Positions 1-10,528 of a stretch of 64,000 nucleotides of DNA are shown here, piece after piece (the stretch's first letter is position 1; every line of letters starts with the position of its first letter). This DNA is from DASPSM01 sp963800135 (GTDB taxonomy: Bacteria > Planctomycetota > Planctomycetia > Planctomycetales > Planctomycetaceae), in assembly GCA_963800135.1 (NCBI GenBank), contig CAWCZR010000010.1, positions 124,001-188,000 of the forward strand, read 5' to 3'. The notes under the pieces were generated by a model that was not told the DNA's origin, ran no database searches, and saw only the letters and a program-made list of their open reading frames with translations. The translations under genes were made by a program, and so were the position numbers.

Positions 1-887
1 GCGTGCGCTGCGCCACGTGCGGTGGCGAGATCCCGGTACCCGCCGGCTTTAACGGCTTGGCGAAAACTCGCGAAGCCCGCGAGTTGCTCGATCGTTGGGC
101 CTCCGAACGGCAGACCGAACCCGCGCCCGCCCGCTCTTCGGTGACGGCCGGCCGAGCTGTTACCGGCGCGAGCCGCTCGCCCGTCGGTGGTGCTGGTAAC
201 AGTGGCGGAGGTGTGAATCTCGAAGCCGACACAGCCTATGGCTCCGGACGCGCCGACGACGTCGTGCCGGCTCGGGCCGAACATCTTCAGCAAGAAACGC
301 CGGGCGCTTCGCGACGATTCGACACGGCCCAAACGCTTGCCGGTCCGATCGGAGCCGAGCCCGTGCGAGGGTCCGGACCGGGGTATTCGACTTCAGGCGG
401 ATCGAGCCCCCGCGCGATCCCGCGAGTCGAAAGCAATCGGGTCCATCGCATCCACGGGTCCGACTTCAACGGTCCCAACTTCGATATTCAAGGCAGCTTG
501 CTCGAAACCGATCGCCGCAAAACGAATTGGACTTATGTTCTCGGCCAGTTCCTGGCCTACTCGGGCGTCGCCCTGCTGACCGTCGGCAGCACGCTCGTTC
601 TGTGGGGATACTTCGGCGGACCAGCCAGCTATGCCCCGACCGGCTGGCTAACCACCATGGCCGGCCAGATGATCCTGATCCTCGGCGTCGTGACGCTCGT
701 TTCCGGTGGCATGGAGCAGACGAACGAAGACGTGCGCATCCGCATCGAACGGCTGGGAGAGCGCATGATCCGGATCGAGCAACTTGCTCGCGACCATGCC
801 CTCCGCGGCCCGAATGTTGCTGCCGATTATTCCCGCGCGTCGGGGCCGGATGCTGGCTCCCGGCAAGAGTCCGAACTGCGCCGCTAG
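1..887 (+). CDS. Membrane protein with Cys-pair start, 5'-partial
   Basis: The frame is open from the window edge (first usable codon GTG at 3) to a TAG at 885-887, so the true start may lie outside. The first residues contain a CxxC pair (CATCGGE), which could be half of a zinc ribbon. A long Pro/Ser/Gly-rich, probably disordered stretch follows (about residues 35-150). Two hydrophobic segments come next (about 181-202 and 215-235), joined by a short loop. After them is a charged helical tail (about 240-268) that could form a coiled coil. I do not recognise the family. The layout suggests a cytoplasmic Cys-containing head, a linker and a two-helix membrane anchor. Function unknown. Confidence 0.6.
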   Translation, partial: VRCATCGGEIPVPAGFNGLAKTREARELLDRWASERQTEPAPARSSVTAGRAVTGASRSPVGGAGNSGGGVNLEADTAYGSGRADDVVPARAEHLQQETPGASRRFDTAQTLAGPIGAEPVRGSGPGYSTSGGSSPRAIPRVESNRVHRIHGSDFNGPNFDIQGSLLETDRRKTNWTYVLGQFLAYSGVALLTVGSTLVLWGYFGGPASYAPTGWLTTMAGQMILILGVVTLVSGGMEQTNEDVRIRIERLGERMIRIEQLARDHALRGPNVAADYSRASGPDAGSRQESELRR

Positions 888-936
888 CTAGAGCGGCTTG
901 GACTCGGTCACGCCTTGCGGGAAACTATCTCTCACC

Positions 937-2381
937 ATGTCTGATCGTCCGTCCGTTGTTTGGTTCCGCTGCGATCTTCGCCTGGCCGACAACCCCGCCC
1001 TGACGGCCGCGGTCGCGCGGGGCGAGTCGGTCATCCCGCTTTTCATTTGGTCGCCGGACGAAGAAGGAGCCTGGCCGCCCGGCGCGGCGAGTCGCTGGTG
1101 GCTGCACCAGTCGCTCGTGGCCCTCGAACGCGAGCTTCGCGAGCACGAGTCGCGGTTAATCATCGGTCGCGGTGCGGTCGCTGAAGCATTGCAACATGTC
1201 GTCCGCTCGACAAAAGCCGCCGCCGTCTATTGGAATCGCCGCTACGAGCCCGCACTCGTCAAGCGCGATCGCCAGGTCGAAGAGGCGCTTTCCAAGGCCG
1301 GCACGCCAGTCGAAACATTTCCGGGCAATCTGCTCTTCGAGCCCGCGGACGTGCTCACAAAGGAACGCAAGCCGTATCGCGTTTTCACTCCTTTCTGGAA
1401 TGCGTGCCGCGCTCTGGGCGAACCGAGCGCGCCACTTGCCGTACCGCGGCGCTGGCTTTCGCCGTCCCGCTGCCGAAATCGCTCCGCATCGACGCGCTGG
1501 AACTCGAACCCAAGATCGACTGGGCCGCCGGCTTTCGCGACGTCTGGACGCCCGGAGACGCGCGGTGCCACGATGCCAACTAACGCAGTTCCGCGCGAAC
1601 GCGCTCGCCGAATACGTCCGCGGCCGCGATCGACCGGACAACGTCGGCACGTCGCGGTTATCGCCCCATTTGCACTTCGGGGAAATCACGCCGCGGCAGG
1701 TCTGGCACGCGCTCAACGACGGCAATCGCAAGAGGGCCCCGTCTTCGGCCGCTCCGCGAGCCAAGTTCCTGGCTGAGCTCGGCTGGCGTGAGTTCGCGCA
1801 CCACGTGCTTTATCACTTTCCCCACACCAGCGATCAGCCACTGCGCGAGGAATTCGAGCGATTTCCCTGGCGGCGCGACGGACGGGCGCTCAAGGCCTGG
1901 CAGCGTGGGCGAACGGGCTATCCCCATCGTCGATGCCGGCATGCGCGAGCTGTGGACGACGGGCTGGATGCACAACCGCGTGCGGATGATCGTCGCGTCG
2001 TTCCTGATCAAGGACTTGCTGATCCCCTGGCAGGAAGGAGCAAGTGGTTTTGGGACACGCTGGTCGACGCCGACCTGGCCAACAACACGCTCGGCTGGCA
2101 GTGGGCGGCCGGCTGCGGCGCCGACGCGGCCCCCTTCTTCCGCATCTTCAATCCGGTCCTTCAGGCACGCGAAATTCGACCCCGAGGGATCCTACGTCCG
2201 CCACTGGGTACCTGAGCTCTCCGCCTTGCCGCTCAAATATTTATACCAGCCGCACAAGGCGCCGCCGGAGGTGCTCGCGGCAGCGGGTGTACGATTGGGC
2301 GAAAACTATCCGCGACCAATCGTCAGCCACGCCGATTCGCGTGCCGCGGCCCTCGCCGCTTTTCGCTCGCTTCGTCGCTGA
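937..2381 (+). pseudogene. phrB: Deoxyribodipyrimidine photolyase, frameshifted
   Basis: Repairs UV-induced pyrimidine dimers using blue light, with FAD in the C-terminal helical domain. The start ATG at 937 gives the N-terminal photolyase/cryptochrome motif VVWFRCDLRLADNPAL. Later family motifs appear in order but in changing frames: the antenna-binding domain to about 1430, SRLSPHLHFGEITPRQVW near 1660, WREFAHHVLYHFP near 1785, DAGMRELWTTGWMHNR near 1935, LANNTLGWQW near 2080, and a C-terminus KYLYQPHKAPPEVL ending at 2381. Frame changes lie near 1433, 1560, 1918, 2040 and 2168. At 1918 a CCCC should be CCC, and at 2040 an AA should be AAA. The full length (about 480 codons) is normal for class I photolyases. 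I read this as an intact gene damaged by assembly indels. Confidence 0.85.
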
Positions 2382-2399
2382 ATGAATGCGTGCCGCGCG

Positions 2400-3823
2400 T
2401 TATTGACGTGCCCGTCCGGGACGCTGCCAGGTTTCGCCGCGCTTGTAGCGATTGGCCCGCTCGACGACCACCGGGTCTTTGCTCGTCGCGATCACCTTGT
2501 CGAGCGCTTTGTCGACTTCGGCCTTGTTCGGATCGCGGACTTCGCGGTGGTGCGCAATTTCGACGATCGTTTCGCAAGCGAGCTGGGCAAACTGCGGCTG
2601 GTCGACATAAGGCAGCACGAACCGCACCGAATCGACGTCGTAGGCCGTGCGGACGCGGTTGATCACGAGCGAAACTTCTTCGGGCGTCTTGGCCGATCTT
2701 CATGGCCTGCTTCAGGCGATCCAGCCGCTCCTTGTCGGAGCGATTGTCGCGCGCGGCCGAAACCTTCACGTAACCGCGGAAGGCCTGGGCCGCGCTCGGC
2801 CGGATCGCCGGCTTGTCGCGATCTCGAACAGCTTGTCGGCCACGCTCGCGTCGGGCCATTTGCTGAGTGCGTCGATGCCGAGTTGCCGACGGCGCGCGTC
2901 CTCGCCGGTGGCAATCTCGGCGACGAAGTTCGATCAGCTTCTTGCCGCCGACGCGTCCCAGCAGCGACAAGCAACTGGTCGCGCTGGCCGGCGTCGACCG
3001 TGTTCAGGGCCTCGATCAGCGCCGCGCCGCGCTGGTCCGTCGTTTTCGATCCGCTCGCAAACGAGGGCGACGTTCTTTTCGGCGGCATCCCGTTCGCTCG
3101 CCTTTGCGGGCCTTGAGCACGCCCGGCAACATCTTGGCGATTTGCTCGGGACGGCCGATCTGGCCGAGCGCCGCCATGGCCGCGCGGCGCACCTGGACGT
3201 TGTCGTCGAGCGTCGCGGCCACGAAGCGCCGGCAACTGGTCGCTGGCCCGCCGCGTCGGCCAGCACTTCGATCAGCGCCGCTTGCACGTCCGGGGACGCC
3301 GACAGCAGATCGGCCGCCAACGTCTGATTGATCGACTCGCCGGAGATTTCGATGAGACTCCGGCGGGCGGCCGCTTGTTCGGCTTTCGATCCGTGCCGCC
3401 AGCGATTTGACCAGCAAGCGGCAGATCTTCCGGCGTCGCCCAGTTTGCCGAGCGACAGGATGGCCGCGGCCCGCACGTTCTCATCCTGGCTCGCACGCGA
3501 ACAGGTCGAGCACGGCCGGTCGCGCGGCGACGATCGCCTCGATCGGCCAGGGCATCCAGCAGGGCGATCTGTCCGCTGGCGTCGAGCTTGGGGAGCTGGG
3601 CCGCGAAGAGTTCGGTGATGGCCGGGCCGCGGGCCGCGGTCCGCACCTGCTCGAGTCCCGCCGCGCGAAATTCCTTGTCGTGGTCGCCGATCAGCTTGAC
3701 GATCGGTCTGCACGAATTCGTCGGGTTTGGGGATCGGCCGCCTGCAGCGACCGCCGTCGAATGGACTAACAGCAGCCCCAGAACCGAGCCACCGAGCCAG
3801 ACATCGCAGCGCCATCGCGCCAT
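2400..3823 (-). pseudogene. Secreted HEAT-repeat protein, frameshifted
   Basis: The ATG at 3823 follows GGAG and gives a signal peptide with a hydrophobic core (VLGLLLVH) ending at AVAAGG. The mature part is built of HEAT-type helical repeats with the typical alternation, for example DENVRAAAILSLGKLGD, DNVQVRRAAMAALGQIGR and PQFAQLACETIVEIAHH near the C-terminus, which ends at 2400. The repeats are spread over all three frames, so several single-base shifts exist (clear ones near 3705, 3545, 3420, 3060 and 2680). HEAT arrays are protein-protein scaffolds. The signal peptide puts this one outside the cytoplasm. It lies downstream of another HEAT gene and a Gfo/Idh/MocA gene on the same strand, probably in one operon. 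Confidence 0.65.
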
Positions 3824-3880
3824 CTCCCGAAGAAATTACCGAGTCGAAACGAGTGAACCGCAGATTGCGGATTAAGTGCC

Positions 3881-4594
3881 TCAGCCTCTGGCCGGCGCAG
3901 GCCAGCATGCCGCGCGTGGCCGCCAGACGCACCAGCGCGGCTGTTGCTCGCCGGCCAGCGACTTGATAAATCGCCTGCGCTTCTGCGTGCTTGTCGGCGG
4001 CCAAGAGCGACTTCGGCACAGGCCAGCAGCCCGTCGATCACAGCCTGCTTGTCGCCAGTCGGCCGACGGTAGAGCCGCTCTGCAGCGACCGCGGCCGACT
4101 CGGCAGTGCCGATCGTCGCCCAGCGCCAGGGCGGCGGCGCGGGCGACGGCCGGATCGTCCGTCCGCAGCAAGCTGCCCAGCGGGGCGACGGCGGCCGCAT
4201 CGCGCGCGAGCCCGAGCGAGCTGATCACGCCGATTTTCAGGTTGCCGCTGACCGTGCCCAGCGCGTCACGCAGCGCCTGCCCCGCCTCGGGAGACGTTGA
4301 TCCGCTCGAGCGCGTAACGCGCCATGTGCGACTGTTGGCTTTGTTGCCGAGCAGCCCGGCCAACGCCGGCACCGAGGCGGCCGTGCCGACGATCGTCAGC
4401 TTGCGGCACACGTAGTCGTGGGCATCGCGCGAGAGGTCTCTCCTTGAGGGCGGCGAGCAGGCGGTTTTCCAGATCCTGGCTGACTGCGGCGTTGCCGTGC
4501 GCGGCCGACAGCGGCGTCGTCGATCGGCGGCAACAGCGGCCAGATCGGTCCCCCAGTCGTATTTCTTCAGCGCTTCAAAGGCGTCGTCCAGCAT
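3881..4594 (-). pseudogene. HEAT-repeat domain protein, frameshifted
   Basis: The ATG at 4594 begins MLDDAFEALKKYDWGTDLA, an N-terminus I associate with short HEAT-repeat proteins found next to Gfo/Idh/MocA genes in planctomycetes. Repeat units follow: RKLTIVGTAASVPALAGLLG, GNLKIGVISSLG and ARAAALALG. The C-terminal ALVRLAATRGMLACAGQ appears in a different frame, so shifts occur near 4520, 4440, 4300, 4120 and 3945. The true stop is therefore uncertain (about 3865-3881). No signal peptide is seen, unlike the next gene, which begins about 60 bases further on. The upstream oxidoreductase ends 88 bases away on the same strand, so co-transcription is likely. Confidence 0.65.
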
Positions 4595-4682
4595 GTTGCG
4601 AGTCCTTGATTGGCGGAGATTCTGTTGGATGCGAGCGTCGCGTCGAAGGCGAAGCGGCGACTTCGCCGAGCGGTCATGCCGA

Positions 4683-5918
4683 TTACAACTGCCACGGCTC
4701 GCGGCGGGCGCGATCGATCAGCCGGTTGGCCTCGGCATCGCCAGGAAATTCTTGCCTGGCGGCATCCCACTTCAGCGACCGCTTGAGCTGGTAGGCGATG
4801 TTGCCCAGGTGGCGACACGACCGCGGTGTTGACGGCCAGCTCGATGTCGCGGAACGGCTTTTCGCGCGTTTTCACGCAGTGAATGAAGTCGGCCACCGAT
4901 GCTGTCGTCCGCCTTTGTAGGTCGGCACCGGCTTGGGCGGCAGCTTTTCGCCCGGGCGTCCCTTCGATCTGCATGTTTGCGCGTGTTCGGCCGGTTGTGG
5001 TAGAGGATCAGGCCGTTGGGATAGCGGTAGTCGAGGTAACGGCCCTCCTTGTCGTCGTGATAGATCACTTCCTCGGGCTGCAGCTCGCGCACGTCGCAGA
5101 TGAAGGTCGCGCCGCCGAAGTGATGGGCGCCCCAGTCGGTCATGCCGCCGCCCGAATAGTCGCTGAACGAACGCCAGCTCGACGCCGTTGATCGAATAGC
5201 TGCCGCTGCAGCGCTTCGAGTTGTACGGGCCCCAGGGAGCCGGGCCGAGCCACATGTCCCAGTCGATCTTCTCGGTCATCTCTTCGGGCGGCAGATTGCA
5301 GAGCTTGGGCAGCGGGCCGACGTTGACGTTGATCGATTTGATCTTGCCGAACTCGCCCGCCCAGGCCGGATCGACGTACTTGCGATAGTCTTCGAGCACG
5401 CGCTGGCTGCCGCCGGAAACGACGCGGCCATAGCGCCGCGCCGCGGCGATCATCAGCGGGCCTTCCCGCAGGGTGAGCGTTTCGGGCTTCTGGCAGAAGA
5501 CGTCTTTGCCGTTGCGGCAGGCTTCGATGGTGATGATCGCGTGCCAGTGATCGGGCGTGGCGATGTGGACGGCGTCGATATCGGTGCCGCGCCAGCAACT
5601 CGCGGAAATCGTTGTAGGTCTTGCAGTCGTTGTTGCTGTAGTGCCCGTCGATCGTCGCCTTCGACCTCGTCGCGGACTTCTTCGCGCACGTCGCACATGG
5701 CCACGTACTGCACGTCCTTGCGATTGAGGAAGCCCCACTGATCGCCGCGGCCCATGTTGCCGATGCCGATCCCGCCCATCACGATGCGGTCGCTGGCGGC
5801 CGGCCGTTCGCTGTTGCCCAGCGCCGACGAGGTGATGATGAACGGGACGCCGAACGCGGCTCCGCGCACCGGCCGTCTTCAAGAAATCACGGCGAGTGGG
5901 TCGCTTCTTCTGGCTCAT
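4683..5918 (-). pseudogene. Gfo/Idh/MocA family oxidoreductase, Tat-exported, frameshifted
   Basis: Begins at ATG 5918 with a twin-arginine signal (RRDFLKTAGA), so a folded, cofactor-loaded enzyme would be exported. The Rossmann part is visible as MGGIGIGNMGRGDQWGF. The catalytic-region motif IATPDHWHAIITIEAC and the EKP-like CQKPETLTL are present, followed by the C-terminal domain (WDMWLGPAPWGPYNSKRC, MTDWGAHHFGGATF) and an end RLIDRARREPWQL at 4683. Frame changes lie near 5870, 5650, 5590, 5165, 4965 and 4820. The family uses NAD(P) to oxidise or reduce sugars and inositols, and planctomycetes carry many Tat-exported paralogues. Substrate unknown. It is the first gene of the minus-strand group that continues into two HEAT genes. 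Confidence 0.75.
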
Positions 5919-6395
5919 GGATATTCCTGTTTTGAAGGAAGGCGGAAAGGCAGGGTCCGGAGGCCGGCATCGCGGCAGATTGACGACAGTTTAGCTCGGC
6001 GGCTCCGAGTTGTCACCAGATCGGGGCAACCAAGGAACCTGGCGCGACCGTGATGTCGATGACTGAATCCTCGCGCGGTGTCTGCTCGATCGGTCCGTTG
6101 CTCGCTGCAAGCGGATTTGACCGAGATCGGAATTTGTTCGACAATCGCGGCGGAAACGGCGGACGAGCCGTTTCTGACGACGAAGGCCCCAACCCGAATC
6201 GCGGCTCCTGCCCCGGTGAGCCTCCTGCGACCTTTCGCCGAAGAATCCATGCGTCCCCTGTTCCTGAACACGCGGCTCGCGACACTCGCCATGTTTCCGC
6301 TGGCGGTCGGAATCCTCCCTTCTGTCGGTTTGGCAAGTTCGCGGCATCCCGGCCTCCCGATTCACTCGGCCGTACCTTCCGACTCGATCTTTCGC
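5919..6395. other. Divergent intergenic region, no gene seen
   Basis: Lies between the divergent oxidoreductase (minus) and sulfatase (plus) genes and must hold both promoters. I see no convincing -35/-10 pair and no RNA gene. The sulfatase frame stays open through much of it. It includes an ATG at 6249 followed by a hydrophobic stretch (LATLAMFPLAVGILP), which is an alternative, less likely start for that gene. Confidence 0.4.
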
Positions 6396-7833
6396 ATGCC
6401 CCGGCGACCCAAATCGATAACGGCGGTCTTCTGCCTACTCAGCGCCGCCCGGCTCGTAGCTCAAAACACCAACGCAGCCAAGGTTCCGGCGCGTCCAAAC
6501 GTCGTCCTGATCCTTGCCGACGACCTGGGCTACGGCGATCTCGGTTGCTACGGCCAAAAGCAAATTGCGACGCCGAATATCGATCGCCTGGCGGCCGAAG
6601 GCCGGCGATTTACGCAGTTTTACGCCGGCTGCACGGTTTGTGCTCCGTCTCGCTGCGTGCTGATGACCGGGCTCAACACCGGGCACTGTTATATTCGCGG
6701 CAATTCCAACCACAGCCTGAGAGGAAGCGACGTCACGGTGGCCCAAGTGCTCAAGCGGACCGGCTACGCGACGGGACTGTTCGGCAAGTGGGGGCTCGGC
6801 CAGGAAGGCAGCGAGGGCGTGCCGACGCGTCAGGGTTTCTCGCGGTTTTTTGGCTATCTCGACCAGGTGCACGCACACAATTACTTTCCCGCGTTCCTGA
6901 TTTCCGACGAATTGCGGGAGCCGCTGCAGAACGTCGTTCCCGGACGGGGCCTGTACGGTTCGGGAGTGGCCAGCAAGAAAGTGCAATACAGCGCCGACCT
7001 GATCCGCGATCGGGCGCTGGCGTTTCTCGACGAGCACAAGTCCGGCCCGTTCTTTCTCGAGTTCGCCTCGACTCTGCCGCATGCCAACAACGAATCGCGG
7101 CCCAACGGCATGGAGATCCCGGACTACGGGCTCTATCGTGACAAGGACTGGCCTGAAGCCGAAAAAGGCCAAGCGGCAATGGTCAGTCGGCTCGACTCGG
7201 ACGTGGGGCGGATTCTGGCCCGACTGCACGAGCAGGGCCTCGACGATCGTACGATTGTGCTCTTCACCTCGGACAATGGCGGGCACAAAGAAGGCGGGCA
7301 CGATCCGCGGTTCCTCAACGATATGGGCCCGCTGCGGGGGCACAAGCGAGACCTCTACGAAGGGGGCATCCGTGTGCCGCTCGTGGTTCGTTGGCCGGGC
7401 CACACTCCTGCGGGAACCGAGTCCTCGCACATCGGCTATTTCGGCGACTTTTTCGCGACGGCCGCGGCGCTCGCTGGCGTGACGCCACCGGAAGGGCTCG
7501 ATAGCGTGAGCTTCTTGCCGTCGCTCGACCCCACCGTGGGGCGGCAATCGGAGCACGACTTTCTGTACTGGGAATTTCACGAGCAGGGCTCGACCCAGGC
7601 CGTGAGAATGGGGAACTGGAAGGGCGTGATTCGGCCATTGGGTTCCGGTCACGCCGAGTTGTATGATCTGACAACCGATTTGGGCGAGACGCACGACGTT
7701 GCCGCCCAGCATCCCGGAAATCGTCGAGCAAATCGTGTCAATCGCCAAGAGGGCGCACACGCCGTCGCCGCTGTGGCCGGATTCCGATCCGAAGGCCAAG
7801 CCGCGGCGAACGGCGCGAACAAGGAGTTCGTGA
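6396..7833 (+). CDS. Arylsulfatase A-type sulfatase, frameshift near C-terminus
   Basis: Hydrolyses sulfate esters, probably of algal polysaccharides, outside the cytoplasm. The ATG at 6396 gives a short signal peptide (ITAVFCLLSAARLVAQ). Then come the metal-binding LADDLGYGDLGCYG (about 45-60) and the sulfatase signature CAPSR with Cys82, the residue converted to formylglycine. GYATGLFGKWGLG and FTSDNGGHKEGG are further family motifs. Near 7712 one extra G (CCCGG for CCCG) shifts the frame. The corrected frame reads EIVEQIVSIAKRAHTPSPLW and stops at TGA 7833, directly before the next start at 7835. A sulfatase-maturing enzyme must be encoded elsewhere. The tight spacing indicates an operon with the DUF5009-like gene. 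Confidence 0.9.
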
Positions 7834-7834
7834 C

Positions 7835-9339
7835 ATGGCGTTCAAGCAGCGCGAAGAGGGACCGAAAGCGCCCCCGCCTCCGGCCCGTCCGGCCGCATCG
7901 ACCGAGGATAAGTCGGCCAAGAGCGCTGCGGCCTCGAAATCGATGCCCGAGCGTCTGATGTCGTTGGACGCGTTCCGTGGCTTCACGATGCTGCTGATGG
8001 TCTCGGACGGGTGGGCCATCTCCAATCTCGTCAAACACCATTCCGACATCCTCACTCGGTATGACGGGCATTGGTACGGCAAGCCCTGGAAGATGTTCTG
8101 GAATACGGCCGCCTGGCAGCTCCAGCACGTCGAATGGACGGGCTGCGTCGCCTGGGACCTGATCCAGCCCTGCTTCATGTTCATGGTCGGCGTGGCGATG
8201 CCGTTTTCGTTCGCCAAACGCGAAGCCCGCGGCGATTCCTGGGGACTCCAGTTCCGGCATGCCCTGATCCGCTCGCTGATCCTGATTGGGCTGGGGATTT
8301 TCCTGCGATCGACGAATTCGAACACGACCTACTTCACGTTCGAGGACGTGCTCACGCAGATCGGACTGGGCTACCTCTTCGTGTTCATCCTGCTCCGGGC
8401 CCCCTTCGTCGCCCAGTGCGTTGCCGTGCTCGTGATCTTGGGAGGTTATTGGTTCTGCTTCTACCACTATCCGCTGCCCGCTGAGGGGAATCTCGTCACG
8501 AAGTACCTCATGGAACACGGGGCCAAACCGGACGAGTGGAATCAGTTCACGAACGCGGGCCTCAAGCCCGATCACATCGCCGAGCACTGGAACAAGCACA
8601 CCAACGCCGCCGCCGCCGCCGACCGCGTCTTTCTCAACTGGTTTCCACGATCGCGCGAGCCCTGGAACGGGAAGAAATTCTGGGTGAACAGTGGCGGCTA
8701 TCAGACGCTCAATTTCATTCCCTCGATCGTGACGATGCTCTTTGGCGTGATGGCCGGACAGCTGTTGCGCGGGCCGTGGACGGCGCAAAAAAGCTCGGCA
8801 CGCTGATGGCGGCGGGGCTGGGCTGTTTTGTCGTCGCGATGGCGATCGACACCACGATCTGGCCCTTTCACGTCGGCCGGCTCAACTATTCGTTGTGCCC
8901 GATCGTGAAGCGGATCTGGTCGCCCTCGTGGGCCGTGTTCAGTGCGGGTTGGGCGTTCTGGTTTTTGGGACTTTTTTACTGGGTCGTCGACATGCGGGGA
9001 CACCGCCGACTGGCCTTCCCGCTGGCGATCATCGGCATGAATTCAATCCTGGTCTATTGCCTGGACCATCTCTCCGGGCACTGGCTCTCGGACATGCTGC
9101 GCATTCATCTGGCGACGTTCGACCAAGGCGTCCACGGACTGATCGTCAAGCTGAGCAACTGGCTGCCCGCCGTTGGCCGGTGGTCGTTCGTCCGCTGGAT
9201 GGGCCATGCCTCGCTGTCCGACGTTTTCTACGGCCGAGAGAGCGTCTTCACGCCGATTTGGCACGAATTCGCGATCCTGCTGCTCATCTGGCTGATCTGC
9301 CTGTGGCTGTACCGCCGTCGGATCTTCGTTCGCATTTAA
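7835..9339 (+). CDS. DUF5009/HGSNAT-like membrane acyltransferase, frameshifted
   Basis: A polytopic membrane protein resembling heparan-alpha-glucosaminide N-acetyltransferase and DUF5009 proteins. The diagnostic N-terminal motif is RLMSLDAFRGFTMLLMV at about residues 45-61, after a Pro/Ala-rich cytosolic leader. Hydrophobic helices include FMFMVGVAMPFSF, LIRSLILIGLGIFL, CVAVLVILGGYWF and, after the frame change, FLGLFYWVVDMRG and FAILLLIWLICLWLYRR. At 8787-8792 a run of six A should be seven. Without it translation ends at 8806, and with it the protein is about 500 residues. The start overlaps the end of the sulfatase gene by spacing, so the two are probably co-translated and act on the same sulfated or acetylated sugars. 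The acyl acceptor is not known. Confidence 0.85.
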
Positions 9340-9429
9340 CGGCGATTTAATCGAAGACGCCCGCCAGGATCGCAGGTTCCTCCCAAAGCGGTCGCAGCAG
9401 ATGCTCCATTTGTAGCGACCTTTCCGCGC

Positions 9430-10251
9430 TTGGCTTCCCGCTCCGATCAGCAGGCCCAAATGCTGGCCGCTTGGTGCGGCGACGTGACCTACATTTGGCT
9501 GGTCACGTTTGCGGGAGAAAAAGCCGTGCGGAAAGATCGTGAACGAGTCACGCGTGCATTGGATTGCCTTTCGACCGGCTTGGCGCCCTACGTCGAACGG
9601 TCGCTGGTCGACGTCTATCACGCAGACTGGCGGAACGTCGCGCAGCAAAGTTTTCGCGACGACCGTGGTACCGGCAAATCCGGGCCCGACATGCGGTGGG
9701 ATGCCCACGCCCTGTTGACGGTGATGTGGGACCAATGGAACCGCGTCTTTCGCGGCCGTCTCGACCACGCCGAACGCAGCCTGGTGAGCGAGCTCCGCGA
9801 ATATCGCAACCGCTGGGCGCACCAGACCGATTTCGATTTCGACGACACATATCGCATTCTCGATAGCACCGAGCGCTTGCTGAAAGCGATCCAATCGGAA
9901 GAGGGGGCGACCGTTTCCCGCGAGAAATCGGAACTTTTGCGGGCTCACTACAGCAACGAGGCCCGTGCCGCTTATCGCAAGGCCCAGATTCGTCGCCGGC
10001 AGTGGCACGATCTGATTATTTACGGAGTGTGCGGAGCGTCGCTGGTCTTTGTGATGCTGACACTGTTGGGCGCGCATTACTGGTACATGTCGCTCTTTAT
10101 CGTGCTGATTTTTTCCTATCTTGCCTACAGCCGCTCGTCTGCGCCGGCGCCGTTCTTCTCCGGCCCGCATGAGTGCATGGAGTGCGGAAAGGTCATTTAC
10201 GGAGACAACTGCCCCTATTGCTCCCAAAACGAAGAAGCCGTCGCCGGTTAG
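9430..10251 (+). CDS. HEPN (Swt1-like) domain protein with membrane anchor and zinc ribbon
   Basis: About 273 residues from a TTG at 9430 (an ATG at 9460 is the alternative). The N-terminal half (about 40-160) has YVERSLVDVYHADW and later SELREYRNRWAHQ. The R-x-x-x-x-H pattern and helical context match HEPN-type domains such as the one in Swt1-like proteins; this is pattern recognition, not a search result. A helical linker leads to two membrane segments (LIIYGVCGASLVFVMLTLLG and YMSLFIVLIFSYLAY). The C-terminus is a compact zinc ribbon, CMECGKVIYGDNCPYC (two CxxC pairs). HEPN proteins are often RNases or RNA-binding partners in defence and stress systems. A membrane-tethered version is unusual. 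No toxin-antitoxin partner is adjacent. Confidence 0.65.
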   Translation: MASRSDQQAQMLAAWCGDVTYIWLVTFAGEKAVRKDRERVTRALDCLSTGLAPYVERSLVDVYHADWRNVAQQSFRDDRGTGKSGPDMRWDAHALLTVMWDQWNRVFRGRLDHAERSLVSELREYRNRWAHQTDFDFDDTYRILDSTERLLKAIQSEEGATVSREKSELLRAHYSNEARAAYRKAQIRRRQWHDLIIYGVCGASLVFVMLTLLGAHYWYMSLFIVLIFSYLAYSRSSAPAPFFSGPHECMECGKVIYGDNCPYCSQNEEAVAG

Positions 10252-10528
10252 GTGCAAATTTTCCGGGCGTTCGGACTGCAAATTGCGGGCTTTGGGTGAC
10301 ATGGAGCAACTGTACAAGTCGTTAGAGTGACCTTAAATCTCCAGGTCCTCTCAAACTTGCTATCATTCATAAATAAGCGTAAGTTCGTGCCCGCTTGTGG
10401 GCCGAACCGGCGTTGACCGCTCTGGACATTCGGAATAAGTAGCCGTTCCCCCGCGGAGTTCCGCGGAAAGGCGTCGCATCAAGCCTGATTGATTCGCTGC
10501 AGATCAGAGGACCAGAGGAAGCGGGTTC

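Noticed and set aside
8786..8794. Programmed -1 frameshift at CAAAAAAG in the DUF5009-like gene
   Set aside because: The A run could be slippery, but the shift is in the middle of a membrane protein, no stimulatory structure is evident, and the window contains many similar run-length errors.
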